Of a stretch of 64,000 bases of DNA, positions 37,737-46,333 are shown piece by piece. The notes below the pieces were generated by a model. It did not search any database and had not been told where the DNA came from. It saw nothing but the letters and a program-made list of their open reading frames with translations. Where the stretch lies: positions 186,001 to 250,000 of the forward strand of contig NZ_JAGQDG010000007.1 in NCBI RefSeq assembly GCF_018069865.1, in the 5' to 3' direction. This DNA is from Ideonella paludis (GTDB lineage Bacteria > Pseudomonadota > Gammaproteobacteria > Burkholderiales > Burkholderiaceae_C). The translations under genes and the position numbers were made by a program. How positions within the stretch are numbered: the stretch's first letter is position 1; every line of letters starts with the position of its first letter.

Positions 37737-39994
37737 ATCACCTCTACGGCACCAACGCAAACGGTGTGCCTGAGCACCCGAAGGTGCTGCTTGTTGACGA
37801 TGATGATGTCAATTTGCTGTTGGTGTCCGCCGCGCTGAGCCAGCACGGCTTTGAGGTGACCGAAGCCACCGGCGGTGACAGCGCTCTGCGCATGTTGCGC
37901 CACTGGACGCCCGACCTGGTCGTGCTCGATGCCCGCATGCCAGGGCTGGACGGCTTTGAGACTTGCCGTCAATTGCGTGAGATGTACGGGTTTGAAAACG
38001 TCCCCGTGCTGATGCTCACCGGCTTGGATGACGAGACCTCGGTGAATCGCGCCTACCAGGCTGGTGCCACTGACTTTTTCGTCAAGTCCAACCAATGGAG
38101 TTTGCTGGCCGGCCGCCTGCGCTATATGTTGCGCGCTGCGCGCACGCACCAAGAGTTGGTGCGCAGCAAGGCCAAGCTGGCTCGCGCCCAAGACCTGGCG
38201 CGCATGGGCAGCTTCGATTGGTGGTATGACCAAACCCAGGCCTATTCTCTGGACCGTGGCTTGGAGTTGTCCGAAGAAGGCTTGCGAGTCTTTGGCTGCG
38301 GGCCGGACGAGCACCTGACCCTGCGTGCGCTGCTGCACATGGTGCCGCCCGTCGACCGCCGTGGCTTGTTGCGCCAAACCCGCATGCTCTTGCGCCAGGT
38401 CACGGTGATCAACACCGATGTGCCGATGAACCTGCCCGACGGGCGCTTTCGCATCATCCATGTCGAAGCCGAGGCAGAGTTTGGCGAGTATGGGCAATGC
38501 AATGGCTACACCGGCATCGTCCAGGACGTGACAGACCGCCGGCAGGCGGAGGACAGCATTCGTCGCTTGGCCAACAACGACTCCCTGACCAGCCTGCCCA
38601 ACCGGCGCCAACTCATGTGGCGCACCGAGCGCGCGCTGGAGCAATCACGGCGCATGAACCACCAGGTCGCGCTGCTGATGATCGACCTGGACCGCTTCAA
38701 AAACATCAACGACACTTTGGGCCATGCGGCCGGCGATGAGCTGCTGATTGAAGTGGCGCTGCGTTTGCGCAGTTGTGTACGCCACTCCGATCAGATCTTT
38801 GACGGCCTGGTCGAGTCCGTCGGTGGCCGCAGCCACCGCGCCCTTGAAGCGGTGGGTCGCTTGGGCGGCGATGAGTTCGTGGCCTTGCTGCCCGAAGTCC
38901 ATGACGAAAGAGACGCCGAACGTGTGGCCCAGCGTGTGCTGGAAGCCTTGCGTGTGCCGATCTACGTGGCTGGGCAAGAGTGTTTTGCCACGGCGTCGGT
39001 GGGCATCGCACTGTTCCCGCGTGATGGAACCAATGTGCATGACCTGATGCGCAATGCCGACGTGGCCATGTATGCGGCCAAGTCCAGCGGTCGCAACGGC
39101 ATGATGCTCTACACGCCGCAACTGGCGGGCAGAGGCCGCGAAAAGCTGGAGCTGGAGACGGCGCTGCACAAGGCCATTGAGCGCAATGAACTGGTGCTCT
39201 ACTACCAGCCCAAGGTCGATGTGGCCACCGCCAAAATGGTGGGCGTGGAGGCCCTGATGCGCTGGAAGCGCGGCGACCAATTGGTGCCACCCGGCGACTT
39301 CATCCCCTTGGCCGAAGAGACGGGCCTGATCGTGCCGCTCTCAGAATGGGCGCTGCGCGAGGCCGCCCGCCAAGCGCGGGTCTGGAAAGATGACTTTGGC
39401 TTCAACGAGTCCATCGCTGTCAACATGCCCAATCGCATGTTTTTGCGCAATGACTTGGTCGAGTTGGTGCGAGCCGCAGTGGAGCCGCACGACATCCCGC
39501 ATCGCATGATTCTTCTGGAGATCACCGAAGACTCCCTGATGAAGGACCTGCAGAGCATCTTGCCCACGCTGCAGCGCCTCAACGAGATTGGTGTGCAGAT
39601 CTCCGTCGATGACTTCGGCACAGGGTACTCCTCGCTGTCGCGCCTGACCACCTTGCCCATCACCGAGGTCAAGATCGACCGCTCGTTTGTGAACGACTTG
39701 GTGGTGACGCGCAAAGGCACGGCCGTCATTCGCACCATCGTGGCCCTGGCACGCGCGCTGGGCCTGCGGGTCATTGCCGAGGGCGTCGAGTCGCTCAGCC
39801 AGCAAGAGGTCTTGCACCGCCAGGGCTGCAGCATCATGCAAGGCTTTATGTTCAGCCGCCCCATTCCCGGGGACCAGATTGGCGACTGGGTGCGCCGCAT
39901 GTCCATTGCCCCTAAGGGCCCTTGGATTGCCAGCGTCGAGGTCGGCATGGACGACGCTGATGAGCGTGCGCAAATCACCAGTGCGGGGGCCTGA
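37733..39994 (+). CDS. Response regulator REC-PAS-GGDEF-EAL (c-di-GMP turnover)
   Basis: A 753-residue cytoplasmic protein. Receiver (about 16-135) with Asp 66 in VVLDARMPG and Lys 118; PAS-like region (about 155-270); GGDEF domain with intact GGDEF at about 378-382; EAL domain with EAL at about 506-508 and DDFGTGYSS at about 626-634, EVKIDRSF and EGVES, all needed for phosphodiesterase activity. The stretch between the GGDEF substrate loop and the signature carries extra residues (SDQIFDGLVESVGGRSHRAL), so cyclase activity is uncertain and phosphodiesterase activity is more likely. It is translationally coupled to the Hpt gene, so phosphorylation probably controls its c-di-GMP output. Confidence 0.93.
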   Translation: MNHLYGTNANGVPEHPKVLLVDDDDVNLLLVSAALSQHGFEVTEATGGDSALRMLRHWTPDLVVLDARMPGLDGFETCRQLREMYGFENVPVLMLTGLDDETSVNRAYQAGATDFFVKSNQWSLLAGRLRYMLRAARTHQELVRSKAKLARAQDLARMGSFDWWYDQTQAYSLDRGLELSEEGLRVFGCGPDEHLTLRALLHMVPPVDRRGLLRQTRMLLRQVTVINTDVPMNLPDGRFRIIHVEAEAEFGEYGQCNGYTGIVQDVTDRRQAEDSIRRLANNDSLTSLPNRRQLMWRTERALEQSRRMNHQVALLMIDLDRFKNINDTLGHAAGDELLIEVALRLRSCVRHSDQIFDGLVESVGGRSHRALEAVGRLGGDEFVALLPEVHDERDAERVAQRVLEALRVPIYVAGQECFATASVGIALFPRDGTNVHDLMRNADVAMYAAKSSGRNGMMLYTPQLAGRGREKLELETALHKAIERNELVLYYQPKVDVATAKMVGVEALMRWKRGDQLVPPGDFIPLAEETGLIVPLSEWALREAARQARVWKDDFGFNESIAVNMPNRMFLRNDLVELVRAAVEPHDIPHRMILLEITEDSLMKDLQSILPTLQRLNEIGVQISVDDFGTGYSSLSRLTTLPITEVKIDRSFVNDLVVTRKGTAVIRTIVALARALGLRVIAEGVESLSQQEVLHRQGCSIMQGFMFSRPIPGDQIGDWVRRMSIAPKGPWIASVEVGMDDADERAQITSAGA

Positions 39995-40073
39995 TCTCAA
40001 GCAGCCCGCAAGTCCTTGTTCAGTTTGAGCCTGGACTGCCGATATCGAGCGACACCCATGCCCCGGCTCGATC

Positions 40074-41834
40074 ATGACTGACTCCTCTGAACTCACACCG
40101 GCGCAGATCGCCAAAGCGGCATTGCGACGTTTGGCCTTGGCTCGTCAAGAGCCTACGCCGGAAAACTATGCCCAAGCCTGGGCTGAAGAATGTGGCCATG
40201 GCCGCCCCCAAGTCACCCTGCCCAGCCAAGCCAAGCCGCTGATGGAGCGCATGGCGGCGCGCTTGGTCGACGCAGCCGATGCCCGAGACGAGTTGCTTAA
40301 ACACCTGCTGCACGGCGACTGGAACGAAGCCTCACGGGTGCTGGAGCGCGCAGGCGAGAGCTCGTCCCACCAAGCGCAAGCGTTGGCGCAAGTCATCGAC
40401 CGCATGGCCAAGGGCCTGGAGCGTGGCGGCAAGCAATGGACCTTGGCCCGCAAAAAGGACAGCCTCAAGCGCGTGCTGGATGCCAACCGCAGCGATGTGC
40501 AGCGTCTCACCCAGCGCCTGCGGCAGCTCGTCAACTCCTGGGATGACGGCGATCAGCCTGTAGAGGCCGCCGCGGACGCCAGCGAGCACGGTTCGGCGGC
40601 TGTGCCCGCGCAGGCTGTCGCGCCCGTGGCGCCTGCCGTGGTCACGGCCTGGCCTCAGGTGCTGCACCCCTTGCAGCACACGGTTCGCTTGGCCCTGCCG
40701 TCAGACCAGCCGCGTGCGGTGGCCCTGGCCGATGAACTCGCCGCATTGGCCGACCAGATCGCCGAGCAAGGGGCCACCGCCCCGCTGGCGCGCGCGGTGG
40801 CAGAGGTGTGCGAGCGGGCTGGGCGGCTGCTGTCACACCGGCACCATTTGCTCGACCAAGTGCATGTGCTCAGCCAAGAGCTGGCTGGCAGCCTGGCGGA
40901 ATTGGCCGAAGACGATAGTTGGGTGCAGGGGCAACTCAACAGCCTGCGCCAACGCTTGGACGAGCGGCCCAATGCCCGGGCCGTTCAATCGGCCAGCACT
41001 TTGTTGGCCGAGGCCCGCTTGCGGCAACGCGATGTCCGCCAAGAGCGCAACAGCGCTCGCCTGGCGCTCAAGGAGCTGATTCAGCGCATGCTGCATGAGC
41101 TGGGCGAACTTGATCAGCACACCGGCCGCCTGAGCGACGGCATGCAGCGCTATATGAGCACCATCGAGAAGGCGGACTCCTTGGAGAGCCTGGCCGGCGT
41201 GGTGCGGGAGATGCTGGATGAGGGCCGCGAAGTGCATGGCCTGGTCAGCAGCACCCGAGAGCGCTTGAACGGCGAACATGCGCGTGCCGTCGAATTGGAG
41301 GAGCGGGTGCGTGAGCTGGAAACCGAGCTGCGCCGCCTGTCTGACGAGGTGGCGACAGACGCCCTGACCCAAATCGCCAATCGGCGCGGCATGATGCAGG
41401 CCTTCGAGGTTGAGCAAGCTCGCATGCGCCGTGAAGGGGGCGAGTTGTCGGTCGGGCTGCTCGACATTGACAACTTCAAGAAGCTCAACGATAGCCTAGG
41501 CCATGCCGCTGGGGATCAGGCCTTGATCGCGCTGGCGCAGTATGTGCGGGATGCGCTGCGCCCCATCGATATCGTGGCGCGTTTTGGCGGCGAAGAATTT
41601 GTGGTGCTCTTGCCCTCAACACCGGTCGACGAAGCCCAGAAGACCTTGACCCGTCTGCAGCGCCAAATGAGCGCCAGCCTCTTCATGCATGAAGGCAAAG
41701 ACGTGTTGGTCACCTTCTCAGCGGGGGTCACGGCCTATCGCTTCAGCGAAGCCTTGGGTGACGCGCTCGAGCGCGCGGACGAGGCGCTCTATGAGGCCAA
41801 GCGCACCGGCAAAAACCGCACCTGTATGGCCTGA
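40074..41834 (+). CDS. Diguanylate cyclase with long coiled-coil N-terminus
   Basis: A 586-residue soluble protein. About 430 helical residues, probably coiled coil in several blocks, precede a C-terminal GGDEF domain with GGEEF at about 505-509 and the inhibitory I-site RPID at 496-499, five residues before the signature. It should make c-di-GMP from GTP with product feedback. The N-terminal region (LTPAQIAKAALRRLALARQEPTPENYAQAW) resembles that of several betaproteobacterial GGDEF proteins and has no recognisable sensor domain. It lies 79 bases after the GGDEF-EAL gene on the same strand. Confidence 0.93.
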   Translation: MTDSSELTPAQIAKAALRRLALARQEPTPENYAQAWAEECGHGRPQVTLPSQAKPLMERMAARLVDAADARDELLKHLLHGDWNEASRVLERAGESSSHQAQALAQVIDRMAKGLERGGKQWTLARKKDSLKRVLDANRSDVQRLTQRLRQLVNSWDDGDQPVEAAADASEHGSAAVPAQAVAPVAPAVVTAWPQVLHPLQHTVRLALPSDQPRAVALADELAALADQIAEQGATAPLARAVAEVCERAGRLLSHRHHLLDQVHVLSQELAGSLAELAEDDSWVQGQLNSLRQRLDERPNARAVQSASTLLAEARLRQRDVRQERNSARLALKELIQRMLHELGELDQHTGRLSDGMQRYMSTIEKADSLESLAGVVREMLDEGREVHGLVSSTRERLNGEHARAVELEERVRELETELRRLSDEVATDALTQIANRRGMMQAFEVEQARMRREGGELSVGLLDIDNFKKLNDSLGHAAGDQALIALAQYVRDALRPIDIVARFGGEEFVVLLPSTPVDEAQKTLTRLQRQMSASLFMHEGKDVLVTFSAGVTAYRFSEALGDALERADEALYEAKRTGKNRTCMA

Positions 41835-41892
41835 CTAGGCGGGGGGCTGAGAAGCCTGTGGGATGACGGGGCCTGAGTGGCCCCGTTCGGCC

Positions 41893-42930
41893 TCAGAAGA
41901 ACTCCACCATCCCGGTGTTGGCGGATTCGGCCAAGGGGTGATCGAGGGCCAGTTTGTCGAAGTCTACGCAGCAATTGCGGCCGTCGCGTTTGGCTTTGTA
42001 GACGGCTTGGTCGGCGCGCTCAAAGGCGGCGCTGGGTGTGTCACCGGGCTGCAACTCGGTGTAGCCAATGCTGACCGTCAGCGAGCCCACGCGCGGAAAG
42101 TCATGGCTCGCCACCGTGGTGCGCAAGCGCTCCAGCGCTTGGCGGGCGTCGGCCGGACGGTCGCCGCTGAGCAGCACCAAAAACTCTTCGCCGCCAAATC
42201 GATAGAGATGTTCCTCATGGCGGAAGCTGTGCCGCATGATTTGACCCAGCAGCAGCAAGACTTCATCGCCCATCAAATGGCCGAATTCGTCGTTGATGCG
42301 TTTGAAGTTGTCGATATCCACCACGCCCAACCAATAGCGGGTATTGCGCAGTGGACGCCGGCGCTCGTCGGCCTTGAACTGCGGTGCGGGGACGTCGTTG
42401 CCCAACTGCAAGGCTGCGCGCACAAAAGTTTCGTCAAAGGACTTGCGGTTCAGCAGCCCGGTCAGCGCGTCGCGTTCGTTTTCATCCAGCAAGCCCCGCA
42501 AATGCCGGTAATAGCGCCGGACAGCGCTCAAGATGCGAGCCTCTTCTGGGGAGGGGGCATTGAGCTGCCACACCTCCAGCACGGCCACGATCTCGTTGTC
42601 GGTCTGTAGCGGGTAGAGCCAATGCGCGGGCGCTTGGGTCACGCGCACGATCTCGCCAGACTGCAAGCAGGTGAGGTGATAAGGCAGGCTCTCCAGCGGG
42701 ACGGTGGGCCCCGCGTCCCGCGTCGCCTCATAGCTGCGGTACGGCTCGCCTCGATGGCGCTTATAGACATGCGTCAGCCAGCGGGGAGCCTCCAGGCTGC
42801 CGACGGTGCGGTGAATGGCCACGTACTGCGGGCAAATCAGCTCATCGATCAACCTCATCACGGCCTCGTCCAATGTGTCGCGGTCGCGGTGGCCCGCTAA
42901 ATCTGCCAGATGATCGAGAAGACGTGACAT
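41893..42930 (-). CDS. Diguanylate cyclase with GAF-like N-terminal domain
   Basis: A 345-residue soluble protein. Residues 1-145 look like a compact GAF/PAS-like sensor (CPQYVAIHRTVGSLEAPRW ... EIVAVLEVWQL), and the C-terminal GGDEF domain has GGEEF at about 246-250 with VVDIDNFKRINDEFGHLMGDE. The I-site position reads RHEE rather than RxxD, so product inhibition is probably lost. It is convergent with the coiled-coil cyclase. An inverted-repeat leader lies between it and tRNA-Ser. Confidence 0.92.
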   Translation of the reverse strand: MSRLLDHLADLAGHRDRDTLDEAVMRLIDELICPQYVAIHRTVGSLEAPRWLTHVYKRHRGEPYRSYEATRDAGPTVPLESLPYHLTCLQSGEIVRVTQAPAHWLYPLQTDNEIVAVLEVWQLNAPSPEEARILSAVRRYYRHLRGLLDENERDALTGLLNRKSFDETFVRAALQLGNDVPAPQFKADERRRPLRNTRYWLGVVDIDNFKRINDEFGHLMGDEVLLLLGQIMRHSFRHEEHLYRFGGEEFLVLLSGDRPADARQALERLRTTVASHDFPRVGSLTVSIGYTELQPGDTPSAAFERADQAVYKAKRDGRNCCVDFDKLALDHPLAESANTGMVEFF

Positions 42931-42935
42931 GAGGG

Positions 42936-43002
42936 CCCAGACAGAAATGGAGTGCGCCGTGCGCGCGGTGCCAACTGCGGCGTTGGCAAGGGTCTGTCTG
43001 GG
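42936..43002. repeat. Nested inverted repeat upstream of GGDEF gene
   Basis: CCCAGACAGA at 42936-42945 pairs exactly with TCTGTCTGGG at 42993-43002. Inside the loop, GCCAAC at 42970-42975 pairs with GTTGGC at 42982-42987. The structure begins 5 bases from the GGDEF gene start codon and would fold in its leader RNA. No T-run is present. Confidence 0.7.
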
Positions 43003-43036
43003 ATATCGGCCCGGGCTCAGCGGGATTGAGCCACTT

Positions 43037-43126
43037 TGGCGGAAGCGGTGAGATTCGAACTCACGGTAAGGTTTCCCCTACGCTAGTTTTCAAGACTAGA
43101 GCCTTAAACCACTCGGCCACGCTTCC
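43037..43126 (-). tRNA. tRNA-Ser (anticodon TGA)
   Basis: On the minus strand the acceptor GGAAGCG pairs with CGCTTCC, followed by discriminator G and encoded CCA (43037-43039 on the plus strand read TGG). The anticodon loop CTTGAAA gives TGA, reading UCA and other UCN codons. The long variable arm fits a class II tRNA. Confidence 0.97.
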
Positions 43127-43178
43127 TGGGGGTCTCATCGCCGCCCTGCTGGGTGGGTGAGAAGGGCTGCATTATGGC

Positions 43179-44003
43179 TCATCCTGGCGCTTGTTCTTGG
43201 GCGCACTGCACTTGGGTCACTTCGCGTCGGCCGCCATCCACCCGAACGGCCGTCAATTGGCCGCCCCACACGCAGCCGGTGTCCAGGGCCAGCAAGTCCG
43301 CGCGGTTGACCAAACCCAAGGTAGACCAGTGGCCAAAGGCGATGGGTTGGCCCGCTGCAGCGCGCTGGGCGTGCTCGAACCAGGGCTTGAAGCCCTCTGG
43401 CGCGTGGTCGGCACCCTCTTTGGTGTCGAAGTCCATGCGGCCTTGGGCGTCGCAGAACCGCATCCGTGTCAAGGTGTTGACGATGAAGCGCCAGCGCGTC
43501 ACCCCGCTGAGATTGGGGCTCCAAAGCGGGGGTTCGTTGCCAAACATTTGCGCCAAGAAATCTGCCTGGGCGGGGCCTCGCAAGACAGCCTCGACCTCGG
43601 CCGCCAGGGCCAAGGTTTGCTCGGTGGTCCAGGCAGGGTGAACACCGGCGTGAACGGTCAGCCAGCCTTGCGTGTGGTCGGCCAAGCGTCCGCGCTGCAC
43701 CAGCCACTCCAGCCAGGCGCCGCGTTGTGGGTGAGTCAAGATCGCGTCGAGCGTGTCTTTGCGGCCCGGCTTGCGCACACCTTGGGCCACCGCCAACAGG
43801 CTGAGGTCATGGTTGCCCAACAACCAAGTCGCACTGGCGCCGAAGCTCTGGAGCTTTTGCAACACCTGCAGGGAGGCCGGGCCACGGTTGACCAGGTCGC
43901 CCAAGACATGGACATGATCGCGCGAGGGGGAAAAATCTAAGGTGTCCAAGAGCTTGTCAAAGGCGCTGCAACAGCCCTGGATATCGCCAACAAAGTAGTG
44001 CAT
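43179..44003 (-). CDS. apaH: Bis(5'-nucleosyl)-tetraphosphatase, symmetrical
   Basis: A 274-residue calcineurin-like phosphoesterase that cleaves Ap4A into two ADP. It has all metal-site motifs: VGDIQGCCSAFDKLL, LGDLVNRGPASL and LLGNHDLSLL, then VHAGVHP and the C-terminal LDTGCVWGGQL. It also removes Np4N caps from RNA in E. coli. The length is standard. It is divergent from the CNNM-type gene, whose start is 69 bases away. Confidence 0.96.
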   Translation of the reverse strand: MHYFVGDIQGCCSAFDKLLDTLDFSPSRDHVHVLGDLVNRGPASLQVLQKLQSFGASATWLLGNHDLSLLAVAQGVRKPGRKDTLDAILTHPQRGAWLEWLVQRGRLADHTQGWLTVHAGVHPAWTTEQTLALAAEVEAVLRGPAQADFLAQMFGNEPPLWSPNLSGVTRWRFIVNTLTRMRFCDAQGRMDFDTKEGADHAPEGFKPWFEHAQRAAAGQPIAFGHWSTLGLVNRADLLALDTGCVWGGQLTAVRVDGGRREVTQVQCAQEQAPG

Positions 44004-44072
44004 CGCGCGATTCTGCTACGCTCCCACCCCGTTTTGACTCATTTGCGGCGCTGGCAACAGGCGCCGCGTCGC

Positions 44073-45374
44073 ATGGACATCCTGCTTTTAGTCTTCCTGA
44101 TTCTGCTCAATGGCGTGTTTGCCATGTCTGAAATGGCCTTGTCGGCCAGCCGCAAGGCGCGGCTTCAGGTGATGTTGGAAGCGGGCGAGCACGGGTCGCG
44201 CGCCGCTATCGAGCTGCATGACAACCCCACCAAATTTTTGTCCACGGTGCAGATCGGCATCACCTCCATCGGGGTGTTGAACGGTATCGTGGGTGATGCA
44301 GCATTCTCCGGCCCTGTGTCGGCTTGGTTGCAGCAGCATCTGCAAGCCACCCCCAAGGTGGCTGATGTGACGGCCACCGCGATGGTGGTCATGGTCATCA
44401 CGGTGCTGAGCATTATTTTTGGTGAGCTGGTGCCTAAGCGCCTGGGCCAAATGCACCCTGAGACCGTGGCGCGTTTGGTGGCCCCGCCGATGCAGTGGCT
44501 GTCGGCCCTCACGCGGCCTTTGGTGTTTGTGTTGGCGGCCTGCACCGAAGGCATGCTGCGCTTGCTCGGCATCAAGGCCGGAGCGAACCGCAGTGTGACG
44601 GAAGAAGAAATCGCCGCCAGCCTGGAAGAAGGGCTGGACGCCGGGGTCATTGAAGCCCAGGAGCACCAGATGGTGCGCAATGTGTTTCGCCTAGATGACC
44701 GCCAGATCGGCTCCATGATGATCCCGCGTGCGGAGATCGCCTGGCTGGACGCCGAGGCCACCGTCGAGGAAATGCTGACCGTGGTCGCCGAGGACGAGCA
44801 TTCGCGCTATCCCGTCTGCCGCGGCGGGCTGGATGACGTGATCGGTGTGGTGGCCGCTCACAGCCTGCTGCGGCCCATGGCCAGCGGCCAAACGGTCAAG
44901 CTGGCGGACCACCTGCAAGCGCCGGTTTTTGTGCCCGAGACGCTGTCCGGCATGGAACTGCTGGAGCACTTCCGTACCTCCGGCGCTGAGTTGGTGTTTG
45001 TGGTGGACGAATACGGCGCGGTGCAAGGGGTGATCACCGTGCGTGACGTGCTGGAAGCCATCACCGGCGAGTTCGGCACCGATACCGATGAAGATGCCTG
45101 GGCCGTGCAGCGCGCCGACGGAAGTTGGCTGGTCGATGGCATGATCCCGGTCCCCGAGCTGAAAGATCGGCTCAACATCAAAGAGTTGCCCGAGGAAGAC
45201 CGAGGGCGATACAACACCTTGGCCGGCATGATCATGCTGCTGCTGGGCCGCTTGCCCCAGACCACGGATGCGGTGGAATGGGGCGTGTGGCGCTTTGAGG
45301 TCGTGGACCTCGACGGCAAACGCGTGGACAAGGTCCTGGCCACACGAACCACTCTAGAGGAAGACGAAGAATGA
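44073..45374 (+). CDS. CNNM/CBS-domain membrane protein (hemolysin C/CorC family)
   Basis: A 433-residue membrane protein. The N-terminal DUF21/CNNM domain has about four hydrophobic segments, with FAMSEMALSASRKARL and the GEL(V)PKRLGQ motif, a region linked to Mg or other cation export. Two CBS domains follow at about 215-345 (MMIPRAEIAWLDAEATVEEML ... VFVVDEYGAVQGVITVRDVLEAITGE), which bind adenosine nucleotides. The C-terminal CorC_HlyC domain ends near residue 430. The start at 44073 removes a non-membrane extension. It overlaps the SapC gene by four bases, so the two are translationally coupled. Confidence 0.93.
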   Translation: MDILLLVFLILLNGVFAMSEMALSASRKARLQVMLEAGEHGSRAAIELHDNPTKFLSTVQIGITSIGVLNGIVGDAAFSGPVSAWLQQHLQATPKVADVTATAMVVMVITVLSIIFGELVPKRLGQMHPETVARLVAPPMQWLSALTRPLVFVLAACTEGMLRLLGIKAGANRSVTEEEIAASLEEGLDAGVIEAQEHQMVRNVFRLDDRQIGSMMIPRAEIAWLDAEATVEEMLTVVAEDEHSRYPVCRGGLDDVIGVVAAHSLLRPMASGQTVKLADHLQAPVFVPETLSGMELLEHFRTSGAELVFVVDEYGAVQGVITVRDVLEAITGEFGTDTDEDAWAVQRADGSWLVDGMIPVPELKDRLNIKELPEEDRGRYNTLAGMIMLLLGRLPQTTDAVEWGVWRFEVVDLDGKRVDKVLATRTTLEEDEE

Positions 45375-46135
45375 TCAATCCAGAACTCCATACTCAACCC
45401 GTCGCGCTCGACCGCGTCGGTCATCGCGCCTTGAAGCTGAGCGAAGGCGCCAACAGCCTGACGCGCGTCACCCAGCTGAACTCCATGTTCTTGACGCTGG
45501 CCGAGTTTGGCGATGCGGCCAAAGAATTCCCCATCTTTTTCTTGCGGGCCGGCAAGGATGACAAGGGCCATGAATTGGTGGCACCGGTGGCGGTGTTTGG
45601 CCTCAAGCAGGGCCAAAACCTCTTTGTGGAAGGCTCTGGTGCCGACACCCGTTGGAAGGCCCGCTACACCCCGGCTCTGATGCGCGCCTATCCCTTCACC
45701 ATGGCCCGTGTCAGTGAAGAGCAGTTGGCAGTGTGCATTGACCAGAGTTTTGACGGCTGGTCTCAGACCGAGGGCCGCGCCTTGTTCGACGACAAGGGCG
45801 AACCGACCGAGTTGTTGAACAGTGCCCGTGATTTTGTGGAGCGCATCGAGAACGAAGTCGAGCGCACCCGCCTGGCAGGCCAACGCCTGATGGAGCTCAA
45901 GCTGCTGCAAGAAAAGCGCTTTGATGCCACCTTACCCGACGGCTCTCCGCTGCGCGTCGACGGCTTCTTGGCGCTGGACGAAGAGCGCTTCAACAAGCTG
46001 ACTGACGCTGAAGCCCTGGAACTCCATCGCACTGGCTTGGCGGGTGTGTTGCATGCGCATTTGATCTCCATGTCCAACATGACGGCCCTGATCGAGCGCC
46101 AGCTCGCGCAAAGCCCGGCAGCCGCCGCTGCCTGA
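45371..46135 (+). CDS. SapC family protein
   Basis: A 254-residue soluble protein of the SapC family (named from Campylobacter/Caulobacter S-layer work, with uncertain function). Family-like segments are FPIFFLRAGKDDKG, APVAVFGLKQGQNLFVE, RWKARYTPALMRAYPFTM, and CIDQSFDGWSQTEGRALFDDKG. No signal peptide or membrane helix is seen. Coupling to a CNNM/CBS transporter gene by a four-base overlap is notable, and the following terminator ends the unit. Confidence 0.85.
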   Translation: MINPELHTQPVALDRVGHRALKLSEGANSLTRVTQLNSMFLTLAEFGDAAKEFPIFFLRAGKDDKGHELVAPVAVFGLKQGQNLFVEGSGADTRWKARYTPALMRAYPFTMARVSEEQLAVCIDQSFDGWSQTEGRALFDDKGEPTELLNSARDFVERIENEVERTRLAGQRLMELKLLQEKRFDATLPDGSPLRVDGFLALDEERFNKLTDAEALELHRTGLAGVLHAHLISMSNMTALIERQLAQSPAAAAA

Positions 46136-46151
46136 GGCCCATCAGGGTCAT

Positions 46152-46203
46152 CCCCTGGGTCACCGTGACGGGATGTCATGGCAGATCACCCCCAGGGGTT
46201 TTT
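46152..46203 (+). terminator. Terminator after the CNNM-SapC operon
   Basis: CCCCTGGG at 46152-46159 pairs with CCCAGGGG at 46191-46198 over a 31-base loop, followed by a T-run at 46199-46203. The loop is long, so efficiency is uncertain. Confidence 0.7.
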
Positions 46204-46333
46204 AAGAAAAGAAGAGGGCTCGCCGATATCCCGGTGAGCCTTCAAGACTTGTGGGGTGGCGCGCCTGCCGTCAGGGGTGCGCCGTTCGGCCTCACCAAGC
46301 CTAGGCTCTGGTCTGATAGAGGGAGCCTAAAAA

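Noticed and set aside
42931-43036. c-di-GMP riboswitch upstream of the GGDEF gene
   Set aside because: The pairing is a simple nested hairpin and lacks the conserved GEMM core bases.
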